Assembly: GCA_020544305.1 (NCBI GenBank)
Contig: CP058667.1
Span: 1,302,001 to 1,366,000 of the forward strand
DNA length: 64,000 nt
DNA from: Staphylococcus taiwanensis
Lineage (GTDB): Bacteria > Bacillota > Bacilli > Staphylococcales > Staphylococcaceae
Reading direction: 5' to 3'
Shown: positions 41,759-50,535 of the stretch, in pieces
Layout of the letters: each line of letters begins with the position of its first letter
Position numbering within the stretch: the stretch's first letter is position 1
Made by a program: the position numbers and the translations under genes
Notes under the pieces: model-generated
Databases searched by the model: none
What the model was told of the DNA's origin: nothing
The model's input: only the letters and a program-made list of their open reading frames with translations

Positions 41759-42741
41759 AAAATATTATTTTAGCAGCTGATATTGGCGGAACAACTTGTA
41801 AATTAGGCATTTTTGACGCTAATTTAGAACAATTACATAAATGGTCAATTGAAACTGATACATCTGACCATACAGGACATACGCTATTAAAAAACATTTA
41901 CACCTCTTTTGAAGAAAAATTACCAACGCATGATTTAAATATTAGTGATGTCATTGGCGTAGGAATTGGAGTACCTGGTCCAGTAGACTTTGAAACTGGT
42001 ATAGTGAATGGAGCAGTAAACCTTCATTGGCCAAGTAATGTAAACGTACGAGAGATTTTCAATCAATTTATAGATTGCCCGGTATATGTAGATAATGATG
42101 CTAATGTAGCTGCCTTAGGGGAAAAACATAAAGGTGCCGGACATGGTGCAGATGATGTCGTTGCAATTACACTAGGAACTGGTCTTGGTGGTGGAATCAT
42201 TTCTAATGGTGAGCTTGTTCACGGACATAATGGTTCAGGTGCAGAAATAGGCCATATTCGCACAGACTTTGATCAACGTTTTAATTGTAATTGTGGTAAA
42301 TCTGGCTGTATTGAAACGGTAGCTTCAGCTACTGGTGTCGTTAATTTAGTTAATTTTTATTACCCTAAATTAACGTTTAAATCTTCTATACTTCCATTAA
42401 TAAAAGAAAATAAAGTAACAGCTAAAGCTGTCTTTGATGCAGCTAAAGCTGGAGATCAATTCTGTATTTTTATCACTGAAAAAGTTGCTAATCATATTGC
42501 ATATCTATGTAGTATTATTAGTGCAACAAGTAATCCTAAATATATAGTCCTTGGCGGTGGAATGTCGACAGCAGGTTTAATATTAATCGAAAACATTAAA
42601 ACTGACTATCATAATTTAACATTTACACCAGCTCAAAAGGATACTGAAATCGTTCAAGCTAAGTTAGGTAATGATGCTGGTATTACTGGAGCAGCTGGTT
42701 TAATCAAAACATATATTTTAGAGAAGGATGGTGTTAAATAA
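41755..42741 (+). CDS. glcK: Glucokinase (ROK family)
   Basis: Encodes 328 residues. The ATP-binding [14 protein letters not shown] start, the ROK signature, and the zinc element [10 protein letters not shown] (three Cys; the His ligand probably in EIGHIRTDF) are present. It phosphorylates glucose from non-PTS uptake or disaccharide cleavage. AGAGGGAATGAGCATAA precedes the ATG. Translation-coupled with yqgQ and yqgV. Confidence 0.95.
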   Translation: MKNIILAADIGGTTCKLGIFDANLEQLHKWSIETDTSDHTGHTLLKNIYTSFEEKLPTHDLNISDVIGVGIGVPGPVDFETGIVNGAVNLHWPSNVNVREIFNQFIDCPVYVDNDANVAALGEKHKGAGHGADDVVAITLGTGLGGGIISNGELVHGHNGSGAEIGHIRTDFDQRFNCNCGKSGCIETVASATGVVNLVNFYYPKLTFKSSILPLIKENKVTAKAVFDAAKAGDQFCIFITEKVANHIAYLCSIISATSNPKYIVLGGGMSTAGLILIENIKTDYHNLTFTPAQKDTEIVQAKLGNDAGITGAAGLIKTYILEKDGVK

Positions 42742-43064
42742 TGGCTATAGTTGATGTAGTTATTATTCCAGTAGGAACAGAAGGGCCAAGTGTTAGTAAG
42801 TATATTGCAGAAATTCAAAAGAAATTAGAAGAATTCAAAAAAGAAGGTAAAATTGATTACCAATTAACACCTATGAATACACTTATAGAAGGTGATCTTA
42901 AGGATTTATTCGAAGTTGTTCAGACTATACATGAACTTCCATTTTCTAAAGGTATAGATAGAGTTTGTACAAATTTACGTATAGATGATAGAAGAGATAA
43001 GTCACGCAAAATGAATGATAAACTAAAATCTGTCCAAAAACATTTGGAAAATCAAGGTGAATAA
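42741..43064 (+). CDS. MTH1187/YkoF-like thiamine-binding family protein (YqgV)
   Basis: Encodes 107 residues, AIVDVVIIPVGTEGPSVSKYIAEIQKKL, a DUF77/MTH1187 ferredoxin-like fold. Relatives bind thiamine or related small molecules, but the role in staphylococci is not known. Its ATG shares one base with the glcK stop (TAATG). Followed by the metallo-hydrolase 1 bp downstream. Confidence 0.9.
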   Translation: MAIVDVVIIPVGTEGPSVSKYIAEIQKKLEEFKKEGKIDYQLTPMNTLIEGDLKDLFEVVQTIHELPFSKGIDRVCTNLRIDDRRDKSRKMNDKLKSVQKHLENQGE

Positions 43065-43065
43065 A

Positions 43066-43692
43066 ATGAGAATTTCAAAATTAACATTAGGATTAGTTGA
43101 TACTAATGCATATTTTATTGAAGATGATAATAGTGTATTATTAATTGATCCAGCTGGAGAAGCAGACAAAATAATTAAAAAACTGAATCAAATCAATAAA
43201 CCATTAAAAGCAATTTTATTAACCCATGCTCATTTTGACCATATTGGCGCATTAGATGAGATACTACAAAAATATAATGTACCTTTATTTATGCATAAAG
43301 AAGAATTTGATTTTTTAACTGATCCTAATAAAAATGGTTCAGCTAAATTTCAACAATATGGTATGCCTTTATTAACTAGTGATGCGAAACCAAATGAACT
43401 TAAAGAAGGGCCTTTCAACCTTGAAAACTTTAAGTTTAATGTTCTCCATACACCAGGTCATTCCCCTGGTAGTTTAACTTTTGTATTTGATGAATTTGCA
43501 GTAGTAGGGGACACACTATTTAGAAATGGTATTGGTCGCACAGATTTATATCGTGGTGACTATGAAACATTAGTGGACTCAATTAAAGATAAATTATTTG
43601 AACTGGATGGAGATTTACCTTTATTCCCTGGACATGGCGAATACACAACTGTCGATGATGAGCAATTTAATCCTTTTTTAGACGGCCAATAA
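43066..43692 (+). CDS. MBL-fold metallo-hydrolase, glyoxalase II-like (YqgX)
   Basis: Encodes 208 residues. THAHFDHIG is the di-metal HxHxDH motif; other ligands lie in HTPGHSPGS, VVGDTLF and FPGHGEYT. It is close to glyoxalase II but shorter than the canonical enzyme; substrate unknown (B. subtilis YqgX is implicated in bacillithiol-linked glyoxal metabolism). ATG at 43066 follows AAGGTGAATAAA. Last gene before the hairpin that precedes comGA. Confidence 0.9.
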   Translation: MRISKLTLGLVDTNAYFIEDDNSVLLIDPAGEADKIIKKLNQINKPLKAILLTHAHFDHIGALDEILQKYNVPLFMHKEEFDFLTDPNKNGSAKFQQYGMPLLTSDAKPNELKEGPFNLENFKFNVLHTPGHSPGSLTFVFDEFAVVGDTLFRNGIGRTDLYRGDYETLVDSIKDKLFELDGDLPLFPGHGEYTTVDDEQFNPFLDGQ

Positions 43693-43706
43693 AATAAAGT
43701 AATTTC

Positions 43707-43745
43707 AACACCTTCTACGTTTATAAATGTAGGAGGTGTTTTTAT
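43707..43745 (+). terminator. Hairpin that ends the upstream operon and covers the comGA ribosome site
   Basis: AACACCTTCTAC (43707-43718) pairs with GTAGGAGGTGTT (43729-43740), 12 bp including one G-T pair, 10-nt loop, followed by TTTTT up to the comGA ATG at 43744. The right arm is the comGA Shine-Dalgarno GGAGGTG. It can serve as terminator for the glcK operon and as an inhibitory hairpin for comGA translation. Confidence 0.8.
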
Positions 43746-44718
43746 GAAATTATTATTTCAAGAGATAGTAAACAAAGCTATTTCAAGAAATGCGAGTGAT
43801 ATACATTTTATACCAAGTGAAGATGAAGTTCATATCAAATTTAGAGTTAATGATTATTTAGAATTATATGAGACATTTAAGATAACGGTTTATCAAAAAT
43901 TATTAGTATATATGAAATTTAAAGCTGGTCTTGATGTTTCAACACATCAAATTGCTCAAAGTGGACGATATACATATCATTCTAAATCTATTTATTATCT
44001 AAGAATTTCTACCTTGCCTTTATCTTTAGGTTCAGAAAGTTGTGTAATAAGAATTATTCCGCAATATTTTCAAGTTAAAAAAGAATTTAAAGACTTTAGG
44101 GATTTTAAACACTTAATGAATAAAAAGCAAGGGCTTATTCTTTTTACTGGTCCAACAGGATCTGGTAAAAGTACATTAATGTATCAAATGGTTTTATATG
44201 CCTATAAAGAGTTAAATTTAAATGTGATTACTATTGAAAATCCTGTTGAACAAATTTTAAGAGGAGTTACTCAAATTTCAATAAATAAAAAAGCAGGTAT
44301 TGATTATTTAAATTCATTTAAAGCAATTCTTAGATGTGATCCTGATGTTATATTGATTGGAGAAATTAGAGATGCAGAAGTAGCAAAATGTGTGATACAG
44401 GCAAGTTTAAGCGGTCATTTAGTACTATCTACAATGCATTCTAACAATTGTAAAGGTGCAATTTTGAGATTAATGGAGATGGGAATAAGTATACAAGAAA
44501 TATCTCAATCTATTAATTTAATATCTAATCAAAGGTTAATAACTACATTGAACAATCAACGAAAACTTGTTTGTGAGTTGATTGATCAAAAGCAAATCCA
44601 GTATTTTTTTGAACACAACAATACATTACCAAAAAGTTTTAATAATTTGAGAGACAAATTACTTTCATTATCGAAAGAGGGTACCATATGTGAAGAAATT
44701 GCAAATAAATATATTTAG
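43744..44718 (+). CDS. comGA: ComGA, competence pseudopilus assembly ATPase
   Basis: Encodes 324 residues of the GspE/PilB secretion ATPase family. N-terminal LFQEIVNKAISRNASDIHFIP, Walker A GPTGSGKST (near 138-146), Asp box and Walker B-like VILIGEIRD, and His box HSNN are present. It powers assembly of the competence pseudopilus that draws DNA to the membrane. It lacks the tetracysteine zinc module of larger GspE proteins, as usual for ComGA. Its Shine-Dalgarno is inside a 12-bp hairpin. Confidence 0.95.
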   Translation: MKLLFQEIVNKAISRNASDIHFIPSEDEVHIKFRVNDYLELYETFKITVYQKLLVYMKFKAGLDVSTHQIAQSGRYTYHSKSIYYLRISTLPLSLGSESCVIRIIPQYFQVKKEFKDFRDFKHLMNKKQGLILFTGPTGSGKSTLMYQMVLYAYKELNLNVITIENPVEQILRGVTQISINKKAGIDYLNSFKAILRCDPDVILIGEIRDAEVAKCVIQASLSGHLVLSTMHSNNCKGAILRLMEMGISIQEISQSINLISNQRLITTLNNQRKLVCELIDQKQIQYFFEHNNTLPKSFNNLRDKLLSLSKEGTICEEIANKYI

Positions 44719-45754
44719 GTTTTTCACTAATAATTTAAATGCAACCCAACAAATTATGCTACTCGAAAATCTTGTCGCACTTTTAAAAAATGGCTTTACA
44801 TTACTAGAGTGTTTTGAATTTTTAAACTTATATTTTAAATATAAAGATAAAAATCTTGGGAGGAAAATAATTGAAAATATAAAAGCTGGTCAAACTTGTT
44901 ATGATATTTTAAGCTTAATTGGATATTCGAATTCTGTGACAACGCAAATTTACTTCGCACAACAGTATGGAAATATAGAAGATTCTCTTATAGAAGCAAT
45001 TAAATATTTAAAAACGAATCTTAATGCCAAAAAAAGAATTATTAAAGCTATTCAGTATCCTTCAATACTTATTTGTATTTTCTTGGGCATGATAATAGTT
45101 TTAAATTATACGGTATTACCTCAATTTAAAGAATTATATTCCACGATGGATATCGAATTATCATTATTTCAAAAAATTCTTACTCAATTCATTTCTTCTC
45201 TACCCATTTTTATTTTACTAACTTTTCTATTGTTAATCTTCTTATCACTTCTACTATTTTTAATTCAATCACATTATCCTATATCAAAAAAGCAAATCTT
45301 ACTTTCTAAACTTCCTATTTTTAATACTTACTATAAAATTTTAAAAACATATCAAATTTCAAATGACTTATCTTTATTTTATAAAAATGGTATTAGCTTA
45401 CAAGATATTGTTCAAATTTATAATTCACAAACTAAAAATCCTTTTCTGAAATATTTAGGTGGGAATTTGTTAGAAAGTATTAATAATGGCGTTGGTTTAG
45501 CTGATAGTCTTGAAAAATTTCCATGTTTTCAAAAAGATTTAATAAAATTTGTTAAACAAGGTGAAAAAAGCGGAAAATTAGACGTCGAACTTAAACTGTA
45601 TAGTCACATACTTATAAATCGATTCCAAGAAAAAGCGTTACGACATACTAAGATTATTCAACCCATTATATTCGTTTGCTTAGGAATTTTTATTATCAGT
45701 CTCTATATGATAATAATGTTGCCTATGTTTCAACTTATGCAAAATATTAACTAA
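44690..45754 (+). CDS. comGB: ComGB, pseudopilus inner-membrane platform protein
   Basis: Encodes 354 residues of the GspF/PilC family from GTG, overlapping comGA by 29 bp. Three transmembrane regions (about 125-150, 160-190, 325-350) and two cytoplasmic helical repeats starting MLLENLVALLKNGFTLLE and YQISNDLSLFYKNGISLQ are visible. It links the ATPase ComGA to pilin assembly. No frameshift. Confidence 0.95.
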   Translation: MKKLQINIFRFFTNNLNATQQIMLLENLVALLKNGFTLLECFEFLNLYFKYKDKNLGRKIIENIKAGQTCYDILSLIGYSNSVTTQIYFAQQYGNIEDSLIEAIKYLKTNLNAKKRIIKAIQYPSILICIFLGMIIVLNYTVLPQFKELYSTMDIELSLFQKILTQFISSLPIFILLTFLLLIFLSLLLFLIQSHYPISKKQILLSKLPIFNTYYKILKTYQISNDLSLFYKNGISLQDIVQIYNSQTKNPFLKYLGGNLLESINNGVGLADSLEKFPCFQKDLIKFVKQGEKSGKLDVELKLYSHILINRFQEKALRHTKIIQPIIFVCLGIFIISLYMIIMLPMFQLMQNIN

Positions 45755-45767
45755 AGAGGTTATAAAA

Positions 45768-46088
45768 ATGAAGAAATATATACATCAATTTAAAACGTTT
45801 AAAGCTTTTACTCTACTTGAAATGTTGTTGGTATTATTAATAATAAGCGTTCTATTAGTTTTAATCATTCCTAATATAGCGAAACAAACTGCTCATATAC
45901 AATCCACTGGCTGTGAGGCACAAGTTAAAATGATCAATAGTCAAATAGAAGCCTACACTCTAAAAAATAACAGAGCCCCATCAAGCATTAATGATCTGGT
46001 TAATGAGGGAATGATTAAGGAAGGACAAAAAAATTGTAAGTCTGGAGAAACTATTTCAATTACCAATGGTGAAGCAGTTGCAAGTTAA
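45768..46088 (+). CDS. comGC: ComGC, major competence pseudopilin
   Basis: Encodes 106 residues. A class III signal peptide KAFTLLEMLLVLLIISVLL (cleavage before Phe, Glu at +5) and a single hydrophobic helix; two cysteines (STGCEAQ and KNCKSG) could form the disulfide known in ComGC. Major subunit of the transformation pseudopilus, matured by ComC. AAAGAGG precedes the ATG. Confidence 0.95.
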   Translation: MKKYIHQFKTFKAFTLLEMLLVLLIISVLLVLIIPNIAKQTAHIQSTGCEAQVKMINSQIEAYTLKNNRAPSSINDLVNEGMIKEGQKNCKSGETISITNGEAVAS

Positions 46089-46515
46089 TAAACTTAGAGC
46101 TTTTACAATGATTGAGAGCTTACTAGTAATTTTAATACTTATTGTGTTAATTCAAATTACGGTCTATTCTACTAAATCTTCAAATTTTAATTTAATCACT
46201 GATGAATTAGAAGTAAAAAAATTAATTTCCAAATTTGATTATTTAAAATCAAAAGCAATTAGAGACAAACAATCCATTACATTAATATTAACTACAAATG
46301 CTACAAAAATTTCAGTTATTGAACAAAAAGGTAAGAAATATAATATTAAATTAAATAATGGCAAAATCACTTCAATTTCAAAGATTCACAGCATCACTTT
46401 TAACAAAGAAGGAAAAATCAATCATTTTGGATCACTTATCCTAAAAATGAATAAATCTTCATTTAAAATTATTTTTCACATTGATAAAGGGCGTATTCGA
46501 TATGTCAAAATTTAA
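46078..46515 (+). CDS. comGD: ComGD, minor pseudopilin
   Basis: Encodes 145 residues if begun at TTG 46078 (GGTGA, 5 nt spacing); an ATG at 46066 adds four residues but lacks a ribosome site. The prepilin sequence is RAFTMIESLLVILILIVL, cleaved before Phe. The rest is soluble and K/I-rich. It overlaps comGC, giving coupled translation. Assigned as ComGD by order and prepilin motif. Confidence 0.88.
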   Translation: MQVNKLRAFTMIESLLVILILIVLIQITVYSTKSSNFNLITDELEVKKLISKFDYLKSKAIRDKQSITLILTTNATKISVIEQKGKKYNIKLNNGKITSISKIHSITFNKEGKINHFGSLILKMNKSSFKIIFHIDKGRIRYVKI

Positions 46516-46801
46516 TTATAAAGCAACCTTTTTAGCTGATAGTCTTCTAGGATTATTAACTACTATGCTTATCCTTACTGTATTTATTCCACTATTAACA
46601 CAATTAACTTTAAATATAAGAAAACAATATGATTTATTAGATATGAAATATGCCATTATTACAGCCGCACATCATTACACTAAAACTGAATTATTAAAAG
46701 GGATTAAAATCGAAAATAATGAAATTAAACTTACTCAAGCATCTATTTGTAACTATAATTCATATAAAAAAATTAAAATATGCATTTCAGTTAAAAATTA
46801 A
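46502..46801 (+). CDS. comGE: ComGE, minor pseudopilin-like protein
   Basis: Encodes 99 residues. N-terminus SKFNYKATFLADSLLGLLTTMLILTVFIPLL resembles a prepilin but lacks Glu at +5 (FLADS), a known trait of ComGE-like minor pilins. Overlaps comGD by 14 bp. Function inferred from position; sequence conservation in this gene is generally weak. Confidence 0.82.
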   Translation: MSKFNYKATFLADSLLGLLTTMLILTVFIPLLTQLTLNIRKQYDLLDMKYAIITAAHHYTKTELLKGIKIENNEIKLTQASICNYNSYKKIKICISVKN

Positions 46802-47210
46802 AGCTTTCACTTTTATTGAAATGGCTTTATCTTTAACAATTGCCATAATGATTTTTACACTTATGCCTAATATATATAAAATTGCAAATTATTATTTAAA
46901 AGAATCATATGACATAAATCAAACAGAATTTGCATTTTTCCAAGTAGATATAAACAACATCACTAAATCTAAAAAAGTTTCTTTTCAATTGATTAACCAA
47001 AGTACTATATTAATTCATTCTAATGGTAAGGATAATTACCTAAAATTTAAAAATCACAAAATCATTTATGAATCTAACCGAAGAGGTAACATAACCTTTT
47101 TAAATAATGTCTTAGAAGCTCACTTTCACAGGTTAAATTCAGAAATAATATTATTAAACCTAAAAATTGGGGAGAAAAATAATTACTATGAGAAAACAAT
47201 TTACCTATAA
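46719..47210 (+). CDS. comGF: ComGF, minor pseudopilin
   Basis: The frame encodes up to 163 residues; the prepilin motif IKAFTFIEMALSLTIAIMIF starts near residue 27. The only ATG/GTG/TTG before the motif is ATG 46719, which gives a long leader and has a poor ribosome site and overlaps comGE by 83 bp. A non-standard start nearer the motif is therefore possible. The soluble part (FFQVDINNITKSKKVSFQL) fits the ComGF domain. Start uncertain, gene secure. Confidence 0.85.
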   Translation: MKLNLLKHLFVTIIHIKKLKYAFQLKIKAFTFIEMALSLTIAIMIFTLMPNIYKIANYYLKESYDINQTEFAFFQVDINNITKSKKVSFQLINQSTILIHSNGKDNYLKFKNHKIIYESNRRGNITFLNNVLEAHFHRLNSEIILLNLKIGEKNNYYEKTIYL

Positions 47211-47370
47211 TTTAAATGGCTTTTTAAGTAGCTATACACTGCTAATTTTTCTTATTTATTTATCATTAATCTCTTTTTATACATCTCAATATAGTTTAAA
47301 ATTGAAAACAATTCATAATATTAATAACTACTATGATCGAGTTATTAGTGAGCTATTAGAAAAAAGGTGA
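47188..47370 (+). CDS. comGG: ComGG-like short protein, last comG gene
   Basis: Encodes 60 residues: RKQFTYNLNGFLSSYTLLIFLIYLSLISFYTSQYSLKLK, one hydrophobic helix near the N-terminus and a charged tail. Position after comGF fits ComGG, but the protein is short (B. subtilis ComGG is about twice as long) and has no processing site, as for ComGG. ATG 47188 is 13 nt from GGGGAG; TTG 47167 is possible. Call rests mainly on position. Confidence 0.6.
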   Translation: MRKQFTYNLNGFLSSYTLLIFLIYLSLISFYTSQYSLKLKTIHNINNYYDRVISELLEKR

Positions 47371-47378
47371 TTCAACTA

Positions 47379-47888
47379 ATGAGTTTGCAGCATCCAATTA
47401 TTTTAGTAGGTTTTATGGGAACTGGAAAGAGTACAATAGGTGAATATTTATCATTAGAACAACAATATTCTTTTATCGACTTAGATATATATATTGAAAT
47501 AAAAGAAGACCAAACAATTCCTGAAATTTTCGAGAACCTTGGAGAAGATGGCTTTAGAAGTCTTGAATATCGATATTTTAAGGAAAGTATTGAGAAGTAC
47601 GATGTCATAGCAACTGGAGGAGGTATTATTGAGAATACTGATTCTTTAAATTTGTTAAAACAACAACAAAACGTTATTTGGTTAGATTGTGATATTGAAA
47701 CTATATACAATAGAATCATGAATGATGTACACAGACCTAATGCTAACAATAAAACTAAAATACAATTAAAAAACTTGTATTTATCAAGGGTTTCAAGATA
47801 TAATGAAATCGCATTCATGAAAGTGAATAGTGATAAAACAATCAAAGAAATTTATAATGATATTATAAATTATTTAACTTGCGGTTGA
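47379..47888 (+). CDS. aroK: Shikimate kinase
   Basis: Encodes 169 residues. Walker A GFMGTGKST (11-19), the DLD shikimate-binding element (FIDLDIYIE), FRSLEYR and ATGGGII are all conserved. It makes shikimate-3-phosphate for aromatic amino acids. ATG 47379 lies 9 nt after AAAGGTGA. Located between comG and gcvT, as in S. aureus; the gcv riboswitch begins right at its stop. Confidence 0.95.
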   Translation: MSLQHPIILVGFMGTGKSTIGEYLSLEQQYSFIDLDIYIEIKEDQTIPEIFENLGEDGFRSLEYRYFKESIEKYDVIATGGGIIENTDSLNLLKQQQNVIWLDCDIETIYNRIMNDVHRPNANNKTKIQLKNLYLSRVSRYNEIAFMKVNSDKTIKEIYNDIINYLTCG

Positions 47889-47889
47889 T

Positions 47890-47993
47890 CAGTATTAGAG
47901 AGAATAAAGATATTTACTTTATTAGTTTTAAATGTCTTTATCGCCGAAGGTGCAAGTAATTATACGAAACTCTCAGGCAAAAGGATAATACTG
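47890..47993 (+). promoter_or_regulatory. Glycine riboswitch (single recognisable aptamer) of gcvT
   Basis: P1 is CAGTATTA (47890-47897) with TAATACTG (47986-47993). The conserved core GCCGAAGGTGCAA, then ACTCTCAGGCAAAAGGA, pairs GAGAG with CTCTC. Only one core of this kind is seen in the 186-bp aroK-gcvT gap, where a tandem pair is common. It should bind glycine and turn on the cleavage operon. Confidence 0.93.
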
Positions 47994-48020
47994 TTACGCA
48001 TTCCTGGATTAAGTGTATAA

Positions 48021-48050
48021 ACAGGGTAGCTTTGGCTACTCTGTTTTTTT
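48021..48050 (+). terminator. Riboswitch-controlled terminator before gcvT
   Basis: ACAGGGTAGC (48021-48030) pairs with GCTACTCTGT (48035-48044), one G-T pair, loop TTTG, then a T-run. CCTG at 48003-48006 could pair with CAGG (48022-48025) as part of an antiterminator. Confidence 0.9.
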
Positions 48051-48074
48051 ATAAAAATAATAGGGGGTTTTCAA

Positions 48075-49166
48075 ATGACAAGCGAATTAAAAAAAACACC
48101 ATTATATCAAAATTATGTTGATAGTGGTGCTAAAATAGTAGAATTCGGTGGATGGGCTATGCCTGTTCAATTTACAAGTATCAAAGAAGAACATAATGCA
48201 GTTCGATATGAAGTTGGTATGTTCGATGTAAGCCACATGGGAGAAATCTCAATTAAAGGTAATGATGCTAGTAAATTTGTCCAATACTTACTTTCAAATG
48301 ATACTAATAACCTAACTGATACTAAAGCTCAGTATACTGCTTTATGTAATGAAGAAGGCGGTATTATTGATGATTTAGTAACATACAAATTAGGTGACAA
48401 TGATTATTTATTAATTGTGAATGCTGCTAATACAGATAAGGACTTTGATTGGGTTCAAAAACATGCTTCTAAATTTGATGTTGAAGTTTCAAACCTTTCT
48501 GATCAATATGGTCAGTTAGCTGTCCAAGGTCCTAAAGCAAGAGATTTAGTGAGTGAATTAGTAGATATTGACGTAAGTGAAATGAAACCATTTGATTTTA
48601 AACAAGGCGTAACACTATTTGGTAAAACTGTTATTTTATCTCAGTCTGGCTATACAGGTGAAGACGGTTTTGAAATTTATTGTAATTCAAAAGACACAGT
48701 AGATATTTGGAACGGCTTTATAGAACATAAAGTTGTGCCATGTGGATTAGGTGCTCGAGACACTTTAAGATTAGAAGCTGGCTTACCATTACATGGTCAA
48801 GATTTAACTGAATCAATCACTCCCTATGAAGGTGGAATTGCATTTGCAGCCAAACCATTAATTGAAGAAGATTTCATTGGTAAATCAGTACTAAAAGACC
48901 AAAAAGAAAATGGTTCAGAGCGTAGAACTGTTGGCCTAGAATTGCTTGAAAAAGGTATTGCTAGAACTGGATTTGCGGTTTTAGATCTTGATGGTAATGA
49001 AATTGGGGAAGTTACTTCAGGGACACAATCTCCATCTTCTGGTAAATCAATTGCTATGGCAATTATTAAACGTGATGAATTCGAAATGGGACGCGAATTA
49101 TTAGTACAAGTTAGAAAAAAACAACTTAAAGCTAAAATTGTTAAGAAAAATCAAATTGAAAAATAA
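48075..49166 (+). CDS. gcvT: Glycine cleavage system T protein (aminomethyltransferase)
   Basis: Encodes 363 residues. The N-terminal [29 protein letters not shown] and the C-terminal [16 protein letters not shown] are family hallmarks. It transfers the aminomethyl carbon from H protein to tetrahydrofolate, releasing ammonia. First gene of gcvT-gcvPA-gcvPB, controlled by the glycine riboswitch. H protein (gcvH) and lipoamide dehydrogenase are not in this window. Confidence 0.97.
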   Translation: MTSELKKTPLYQNYVDSGAKIVEFGGWAMPVQFTSIKEEHNAVRYEVGMFDVSHMGEISIKGNDASKFVQYLLSNDTNNLTDTKAQYTALCNEEGGIIDDLVTYKLGDNDYLLIVNAANTDKDFDWVQKHASKFDVEVSNLSDQYGQLAVQGPKARDLVSELVDIDVSEMKPFDFKQGVTLFGKTVILSQSGYTGEDGFEIYCNSKDTVDIWNGFIEHKVVPCGLGARDTLRLEAGLPLHGQDLTESITPYEGGIAFAAKPLIEEDFIGKSVLKDQKENGSERRTVGLELLEKGIARTGFAVLDLDGNEIGEVTSGTQSPSSGKSIAMAIIKRDEFEMGRELLVQVRKKQLKAKIVKKNQIEK

Positions 49167-49182
49167 TTAAGGGGTGTGTATT

Positions 49183-50535
49183 GTGAGTCATCGTTATATA
49201 CCATTAACTGAAAAAGATAAAAAAGAAATGTTAGATACGATTGGTGCTAAATCTATTAACGAATTATTTGGTGATGTGCCAGAAGATATTTTATTAAACA
49301 GGGACTTAAATATCGCTAGTGGCGAAGCTGAAACAACTTTATTAAGAAGACTAAATAAAGTAGCTAACAAAAACGTTACTAAAGAAACACATGCTTCATT
49401 CTTAGGAGCAGGCGTTTATGATCATTATGCACCAGCTGTAGTTGATGCTATGATTTCACGTTCAGAATTCTATACGGCTTATACACCTTATCAACCAGAA
49501 ATTTCTCAAGGTGAATTACAAGCTATTTTTGAATTCCAAACACTTATTTGTGAATTAACAGACATGGATGTTGCTAACTCATCAATGTACGATGGTATTA
49601 CAAGCTTTGCAGAAGCGTGTATCTTAGCATTTAATCATACTAAGAAAAACAAAATAGTTGTTTCTAAAGGTCTTCACTATCAAGCACTTCAAGTTCTTAA
49701 AACTTACGTAAAAGTACGTGAAGATTTTGAAATTGTAGAAGTAGACTTAGATGGAACGATTACTGATTTAGACAAGTTAGAAAAAGCAGTTGATGATGAA
49801 ACTGCAGCTGTAGCAGTACAATATCCTAACTTCTATGGTTCAATTGAAGATTTAGAAAAAATTCATTCATTTATTGAAGATAAAAAAGCTCTATTTATTG
49901 TTTATGCTAATCCTTTAGCATTAGGATTACTTACTCCACCAGGAACATTTGGCGCTGATATTGTTGTTGGAGATACTCAACCGTTTGGTATTCCTACACA
50001 ATTTGGTGGTCCACACTGTGGTTATTTTGCAACAACTAAAAAATTAATGCGTAAGGTACCTGGTAGATTAGTTGGTGAAACTGAAGATGATGAAGGTAAT
50101 AGAGGATTTGTTTTAACATTACAAGCTCGTGAACAACATATTCGTCGTGATAAAGCAACTTCAAATATTTGTTCTAACCAAGCTTTAAATGCATTAGCAT
50201 CATCTATTGCTATGTCTGCTTTAGGTAAACAAGGTATTTATGATATTGCAGTTCAAAACTTAGAACATGCTAATTATGCAAAAAATCAATTCAAAGAAAA
50301 TGGTTTTAATGTTTTAGAAGGTATGTCATTTAACGAGTTCGTTGTTAAATTTGATAAGCCAATTAAAGAAATTAATCAAAAATTAGTTGATGAAGGATTT
50401 ATTGGTGGTTTTGATTTAGGAGAAGCTTCTAAAGACTTTGAAAATCACATGCTAATTGCTGTTACTGAATTAAGAACTAAAGATGAAATTGATACATTTG
50501 TTAAGAAAGCTGGTGAGCTAAATGGTAGTAAGTAA
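49183..50535 (+). CDS. gcvPA: Glycine dehydrogenase (decarboxylating) subunit 1
   Basis: Encodes 450 residues from GTG with AAGGGGTG upstream; an in-frame GTG at 49174 overlaps the ribosome site. N-terminal half of the split P protein: fold-type I PLP enzyme half without the PLP lysine, which is on gcvPB. Conserved [20 protein letters not shown] and [17 protein letters not shown]. With GcvPB it decarboxylates glycine and loads lipoyl-H protein. Overlaps gcvPB by 14 bp. Confidence 0.97.
   Translation: MSHRYIPLTEKDKKEMLDTIGAKSINELFGDVPEDILLNRDLNIASGEAETTLLRRLNKVANKNVTKETHASFLGAGVYDHYAPAVVDAMISRSEFYTAYTPYQPEISQGELQAIFEFQTLICELTDMDVANSSMYDGITSFAEACILAFNHTKKNKIVVSKGLHYQALQVLKTYVKVREDFEIVEVDLDGTITDLDKLEKAVDDETAAVAVQYPNFYGSIEDLEKIHSFIEDKKALFIVYANPLALGLLTPPGTFGADIVVGDTQPFGIPTQFGGPHCGYFATTKKLMRKVPGRLVGETEDDEGNRGFVLTLQAREQHIRRDKATSNICSNQALNALASSIAMSALGKQGIYDIAVQNLEHANYAKNQFKENGFNVLEGMSFNEFVVKFDKPIKEINQKLVDEGFIGGFDLGEASKDFENHMLIAVTELRTKDEIDTFVKKAGELNGSK

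Noticed and set aside
47372-47845. 157-codon minus-strand ORF antisense to aroK
   Set aside because: Shadow of the shikimate kinase frame; composition is biased (Ser/Ile/Leu) and no ribosome site is seen.
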